Below, in pieces: positions 60,900 through 64,000 of a DNA stretch of 64,000 nt (position 1 is its first letter; the number at the start of each line of letters is the position of its first letter). Origin of the DNA: Streptomyces venezuelae (GTDB taxonomy: Bacteria > Actinomycetota > Actinomycetes > Streptomycetales > Streptomycetaceae); contig NZ_CP029192.1 of assembly GCF_008642315.1 (NCBI RefSeq), positions 5,022,001 to 5,086,000 on the forward strand, in the 5' to 3' direction. A program made the translations under genes and the position numbers. Below the pieces are notes generated by a model. That model did not search any database, was not told where the DNA came from, and worked only from the letters and a program-made list of their open reading frames with translations.

Positions 60900-62237
60900 G
60901 TGACCCAGACAACCGAGACGCCCGCGCCCGCTGCCGGGGACGGCGGCTCCACGCCGCCGGACGCGGCCAGGCGCCGTACTCCCCGTATCCACCGCGCATG
61001 GTTCGTCGCCGCCGTCACGTTCGTGACGATCATCGGCGCCGCCGCGTTCCGTTCGCTCCCCGGGCTGCTCTTCGACCCGCTGAAGGAGGACTTCGGCTGG
61101 TCGCGCGGCACCGTCGGCCTCGCGGTCTCCGTCAATCTCGCGCTGTACGGCCTCACCGCGCCGTTCGCCGCCGCGCTCATGGACCGATTCGGCATCCGCA
61201 AGGTCGTCGCGGTCGCGCTGGTCGTGATCGCTTTCGGCTCGGGTCTGACCGTGTGGATGAACTCCGCGTGGCAACTGCTGCTGTGCTGGGGGCTGCTCGT
61301 CGGGCTCGGGTCGGGCTCGATGGCGCTCGCCTTCGCGGCCACCGTCACCAACCGGTGGTTCACCGAGCGGCGCGGGCTCGTCAGCGGCATCCTCACCGCG
61401 GCATCCGCATCAGGACAGTTGGTCTTCCTGCCGCTGCTCTCCTGGATCGTGGAGACGTACAAGTGGCGGCCGGCCGCCGTGACGGTCGCGCTCGCCGCCC
61501 TCGCGGTCGTCCCGTTCGTCTGGCTGCTGCTGCGGGACCACCCGGCGGACGTCGGCCTGAAGCCGTACGGCTCGCCGGAGTTCGTGCCGAAGCCGCCGCC
61601 CGTCCCGGGCGCGGCACGGCGTGCGATCACCGTGCTGCTCAAGGCTGTTCGCACCGGCCCGTTCTGGCTGCTCGCCGGGTCCTTCGCGATCTGCGGCGCC
61701 TCGACGAACGGGCTCATCCAGACCCACTTCGTGCCCGCCGCGCACGACCACGGCATGGGGGTGCGGGCCGCGGCCTCCCTGCTCGCCGTCATCGGGATCT
61801 TCGACATCGTCGGGACGGTCGCGTCCGGCTGGTTCACGGACCGCTTCGACTCGCGGCGCCTGCTCGCCGTCTATTACGCGCTGCGCGGCGTCTCGCTGCT
61901 CTTCCTGCCGATGCTGCTCGCGCCGGACGTCCGGCCGCCGATGATCTTCTTCATCGTCTTCTACGGCCTGGACTGGGTGGCCACCGTCCCGCCCACGCTG
62001 GCGCTCTGCCGCGAGCAGTACGGCGAGGACAGCGCGATCGTCTTCGGCTGGGTGCTCGCCTCGCACCAGGTGGGCGCGGGTCTCGTCGCGTTCCTCGGCG
62101 GCGTGGCGCGGGACGTCTTCGGCTCGTACGACGTGATCTGGTACGCCTCGGGGGCGCTGTGCGCGGCGGCGGCGCTGATGGTGCTGGTGATCCGGCGGGC
62201 CCGGACGGTACCGGTGGCGGCCGCCGTCAGCGGGTGA
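60900..62237 (+). CDS. MFS transporter, OFA/monocarboxylate type
   Basis: 445 residues, GTG start, 12 helices with an RIHRAWFVAAVTFVTIIGAA start, the MFS loop DRFGIRKVVAVAL and LFDPLKEDFGWSRGTVGLAV. The sequence type is that of monocarboxylate or oxalate/formate-like transporters, fitting import of a carboxylic acid for the nearby CoA ligase. The 3' end overlaps the convergent flavin reductase by 11 nt. Confidence 0.9.
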   Translation: MTQTTETPAPAAGDGGSTPPDAARRRTPRIHRAWFVAAVTFVTIIGAAAFRSLPGLLFDPLKEDFGWSRGTVGLAVSVNLALYGLTAPFAAALMDRFGIRKVVAVALVVIAFGSGLTVWMNSAWQLLLCWGLLVGLGSGSMALAFAATVTNRWFTERRGLVSGILTAASASGQLVFLPLLSWIVETYKWRPAAVTVALAALAVVPFVWLLLRDHPADVGLKPYGSPEFVPKPPPVPGAARRAITVLLKAVRTGPFWLLAGSFAICGASTNGLIQTHFVPAAHDHGMGVRAAASLLAVIGIFDIVGTVASGWFTDRFDSRRLLAVYYALRGVSLLFLPMLLAPDVRPPMIFFIVFYGLDWVATVPPTLALCREQYGEDSAIVFGWVLASHQVGAGLVAFLGGVARDVFGSYDVIWYASGALCAAAALMVLVIRRARTVPVAAAVSG

Positions 62238-62841
62238 AGCGGCCGAACGTTCCCCGGTGGAACAGGAGCGGGTCGGCGTCGTCCTCGGTCGCGCCGAGGG
62301 CGTCCACGCGGCCGATGACGATGAGGTGGTCGCCTCCGGCGTGCACGGCCTGGACCGTGCAGTCGACCCAGGCGGGCGCCCCGGCGAGGCGCGGCGATCC
62401 GGACACCGGCGCCGCGTCGTACGCCACTCCGGCGAACTTGTCCGCGCCGCTCACCGCGAAGCCCCGGCACAGGTCGCCCTGGTCGGCGCCCAGGATGTTG
62501 ACGCAGAAGACACCGGCGCGCGCGATGCGCGGCCACGTCGTCGACGTACGCGCCACCATGAACGAGACCAGGGGCGGGTCCAGGGAGAGCGAGGCGAAGG
62601 ACTGGCAGGCGAAGCCCGCGGGTCCGCCGTCCTCGTCGGACGGGGACGTGATCACGGTGACGCCCGTCGCGAAGTTGCCGAGCACGCGCCGGAACTCGCT
62701 TCTGTCGAGCGGCGCCCGCTCGTCGTCGCCGACCGCGCGCAGCTGAGGGCGCGGTAGGGCGTCGACGGGCGCCGTCGTGGTGCGGGCCCCGACCGACCTG
62801 AGGTATCGAACAGCGGTGGCCGCCATTCCTGCGTGTCCCAT
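62227..62841 (-). CDS. Flavin reductase (HpaC/FMN-binding family)
   Basis: ATG 62841 is used; ATG 62853 and 62826 are in frame. 204 residues. The split-barrel reductase domain is clear: RRVLGNFATGVTVITSP, GFACQSFASLSLDPPLVSFM, and a GDHLIVIGRV strand. It supplies reduced FMN/FAD to a two-component monooxygenase; none is visible in the window. An operator of the CTGACG family lies 18 bp upstream, placing it in the same regulon. Confidence 0.9.
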   Translation of the reverse strand: MGHAGMAATAVRYLRSVGARTTTAPVDALPRPQLRAVGDDERAPLDRSEFRRVLGNFATGVTVITSPSDEDGGPAGFACQSFASLSLDPPLVSFMVARTSTTWPRIARAGVFCVNILGADQGDLCRGFAVSGADKFAGVAYDAAPVSGSPRLAGAPAWVDCTVQAVHAGGDHLIVIGRVDALGATEDDADPLLFHRGTFGRFTR

Positions 62842-62858
62842 CACGCCGTCCATTGAAC

Positions 62859-62873
62859 CTGACGGGGCGTCAG
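62859..62873. promoter_or_regulatory. Operator CTGACG-GGG-CGTCAG
   Basis: A perfect 15-bp palindrome upstream of the flavin reductase. With 50398 it is the strongest of the set. Confidence 0.7.
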
Positions 62874-62997
62874 ATGTGAACCCCGTGGCCGCGGCTTCTG
62901 CCCAGCGGGGCGGCTTCCGGGTGCGGATCCGTTGGGGCTGGGCGCGCAGTTCCCCGCGCCCCTGGAGGGGCATCGGCGTTACCGTGTGCGCGCGGCG

Positions 62998-63876
62998 TCA
63001 GTGGCCTCGGTACGTGGGTGTGCGGCGTTCGACGAAGCTCGCCACGCCCTCCCTCGCGTCCGCCGTCGTCATGTTGATCTCCTGCGCCGCGGCCTCGGCC
63101 GCGAAGGCCGTCGCGCGGTCCGCCTCCAGGGACGCGTTGACCAGCTGTTTCGTCAGGGCGATGGCGCGGGTCGGGCCGACCGCGAGGCGTTCCGCCCACT
63201 CCCGTGCCGCTTTCTCCAACTCCTCCACCGGTACAACGCGGTTGACGAGCCCCATCCTCTCCGCGTCGGCGGCCGGCACCGCGTCGCCGAAGAACATCAG
63301 CTCCTTGGCCCGCTGCGGGCCGATGAGCCGCGGCAGCAGATACGCGCCGCCGCCGTCCGGCACGAGCCCGCGGCGTACGAACACCTCGATGAACCTGGCG
63401 TGTTCGGCGGCGATGACGAGGTCGCAGGCGAACGCGAGGTGGGCGCCGATGCCCGCCGCGGTGCCGTTCACCGCGGCGATCACCGGCTTCTCGCAGTCGA
63501 GGACCGCCGATACGAGCCGCTGGGCGCCCCGCTTGATGGTGCGCGCGACATCACCCGCCACGCGCTCCTGCCCGGCCGTGGCGGGGGCGCCGCGCAGGTC
63601 CGCGCCCGCGCAGAAGCCCTTGCCGACAGCGGTGATCACGACGGCCCGGACGTCGGGGTCGGCGGAGGCTTCGCCGAGCAGCGCGATGACGCGTTCGCGC
63701 TGCTCCCAGGTGAGGGCGTTCATGGCTTCGGGACGGTTGAGCGTGATCCACGAGACCCCGTTGTCAGTGGTGTGCCGTATCAATGTGGTGAGGGGGTCGA
63801 CGGCGGGGTCGGGGTCGGGGGCACGGCCGGGTGCGTGGGTGTTCGGTTCGGTTTCGGGGGCGGGGGAGGCGGTCAT
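62998..63876 (-). CDS. Enoyl-CoA hydratase/isomerase
   Basis: 292 residues, ATG start. Crotonase oxyanion segments (GFCAGADLRGAPATAG; AVNGTAAGIGAHLAFACDLV) and a downstream FVRRGLVPDGGGAYLLPRLI; the second position is Asp-Gly-Gly, so isomerase or other crotonase chemistry is possible. The first 35 residues are Pro/Asp/Thr-rich and unlike the family. Upstream DNA is a GGTGCG-type repeat. Confidence 0.88.
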   Translation of the reverse strand: MTASPAPETEPNTHAPGRAPDPDPAVDPLTTLIRHTTDNGVSWITLNRPEAMNALTWEQRERVIALLGEASADPDVRAVVITAVGKGFCAGADLRGAPATAGQERVAGDVARTIKRGAQRLVSAVLDCEKPVIAAVNGTAAGIGAHLAFACDLVIAAEHARFIEVFVRRGLVPDGGGAYLLPRLIGPQRAKELMFFGDAVPAADAERMGLVNRVVPVEELEKAAREWAERLAVGPTRAIALTKQLVNASLEADRATAFAAEAAAQEINMTTADAREGVASFVERRTPTYRGH

Positions 63877-63898
63877 GGGGGAGTGGCTCCGTTTCGGG

Positions 63899-63960
63899 TG
63901 GGTGTGGGCGCGGGTGCGGGTGCGGGTGTGGGCGCGGGCGCGTGATCGGGTGCGGGTGCG
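63899..63960. repeat. GTGCGG/GGGCGC-type simple repeat upstream of the hydratase
   Basis: Degenerate hexanucleotide tract of the same kind as in the ACAD at 56331 and the SPFH gene at 7721, but here in the 5' region of a gene. Confidence 0.75.
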
Positions 63961-64000
63961 GGATCGCGTGCGTGCGTACGTGGAGCATGCGCGGCGCCGG

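Overview
The window is about 64 kb of very high-GC actinobacterial chromosome, almost certainly Streptomyces. The evidence is a complete conservon (CvnA-D plus its P450), a DmdR1-type iron regulator next to a DasR-type operator, mycothiol-dependent enzyme families, abundant GTG starts and pervasive ATGA/GTGA stop-start overlaps. There are no rRNA or tRNA genes, insertion sequences, prophage genes or CRISPR arrays; this looks like ordinary chromosome carrying several catabolic operons.

Layout. 1-4.1 kb (minus): conservon sensor, Roadblock protein, DUF742 protein, GTPase and a P450 cut off at the window edge. 4.3-13 kb: a giant FAD/Fe-S oxidase, an SPFH/band-7 membrane protein, a secreted NlpC/P60 hydrolase, a LysR/EamA exporter divergent pair. 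12.2-21.1 kb (plus): a tightly coupled acyl-CoA carboxylase operon (TIGR03084-like protein, AtuA/DUF1446, biotin-dependent carboxylase beta and alpha, acyl-CoA dehydrogenase, enoyl-CoA hydratase, TetR) with a palindromic operator in front. It also holds two small ORFs, 79 and 14 codons, that fit exactly between stop and start codons. 21.3-28.4 kb: citrate synthase, pdxH, an alpha/beta hydrolase, dmdR1, a SIS-domain protein and an OmpR-type two-component system.

28.5-32.1 kb (plus): a lipoprotein, a membrane-fusion adaptor and MacB-like ABC ATPase and permease. 32.1-34.6 kb: a repeat-packed intergenic region, a PAS-domain protein, and a short transcription unit with a good promoter, a 16-nt Shine-Dalgarno match and a 12-codon ORF. 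34.6-39.5 kb: an ABC exporter, a degenerate stand-alone Prim-Pol protein and an HTH/TPR regulator. 39.7-48.8 kb: a Pro/Gln/Gly-repeat membrane protein, a binding lipoprotein, purU, an ECF sigma factor with a zinc-finger/mycothiol-type anti-sigma partner, a STAS protein and an EF-hand protein.

48.8-63.9 kb is a second catabolic region: a CoA ligase divergent from a two-subunit acyl-CoA dehydrogenase, a cyclase-family hydrolase divergent from an SDR / acyl-CoA dehydrogenase / zinc alcohol dehydrogenase operon, two MFS transporters, a GlxA-type regulator, a flavin reductase and an enoyl-CoA hydratase. Three of its promoter regions share the 15-bp palindrome CTGACG-N3-CGTCAG. This ties genes in different transcription units into one apparent regulon whose repressor is not in the window.

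The strongest leads are this shared operator, the 115-bp structured repeat present both inside cvnA and in the 32.3-kb intergenic region, the mini-gene at 34.4 kb, and the bridge ORFs of the carboxylase operon.
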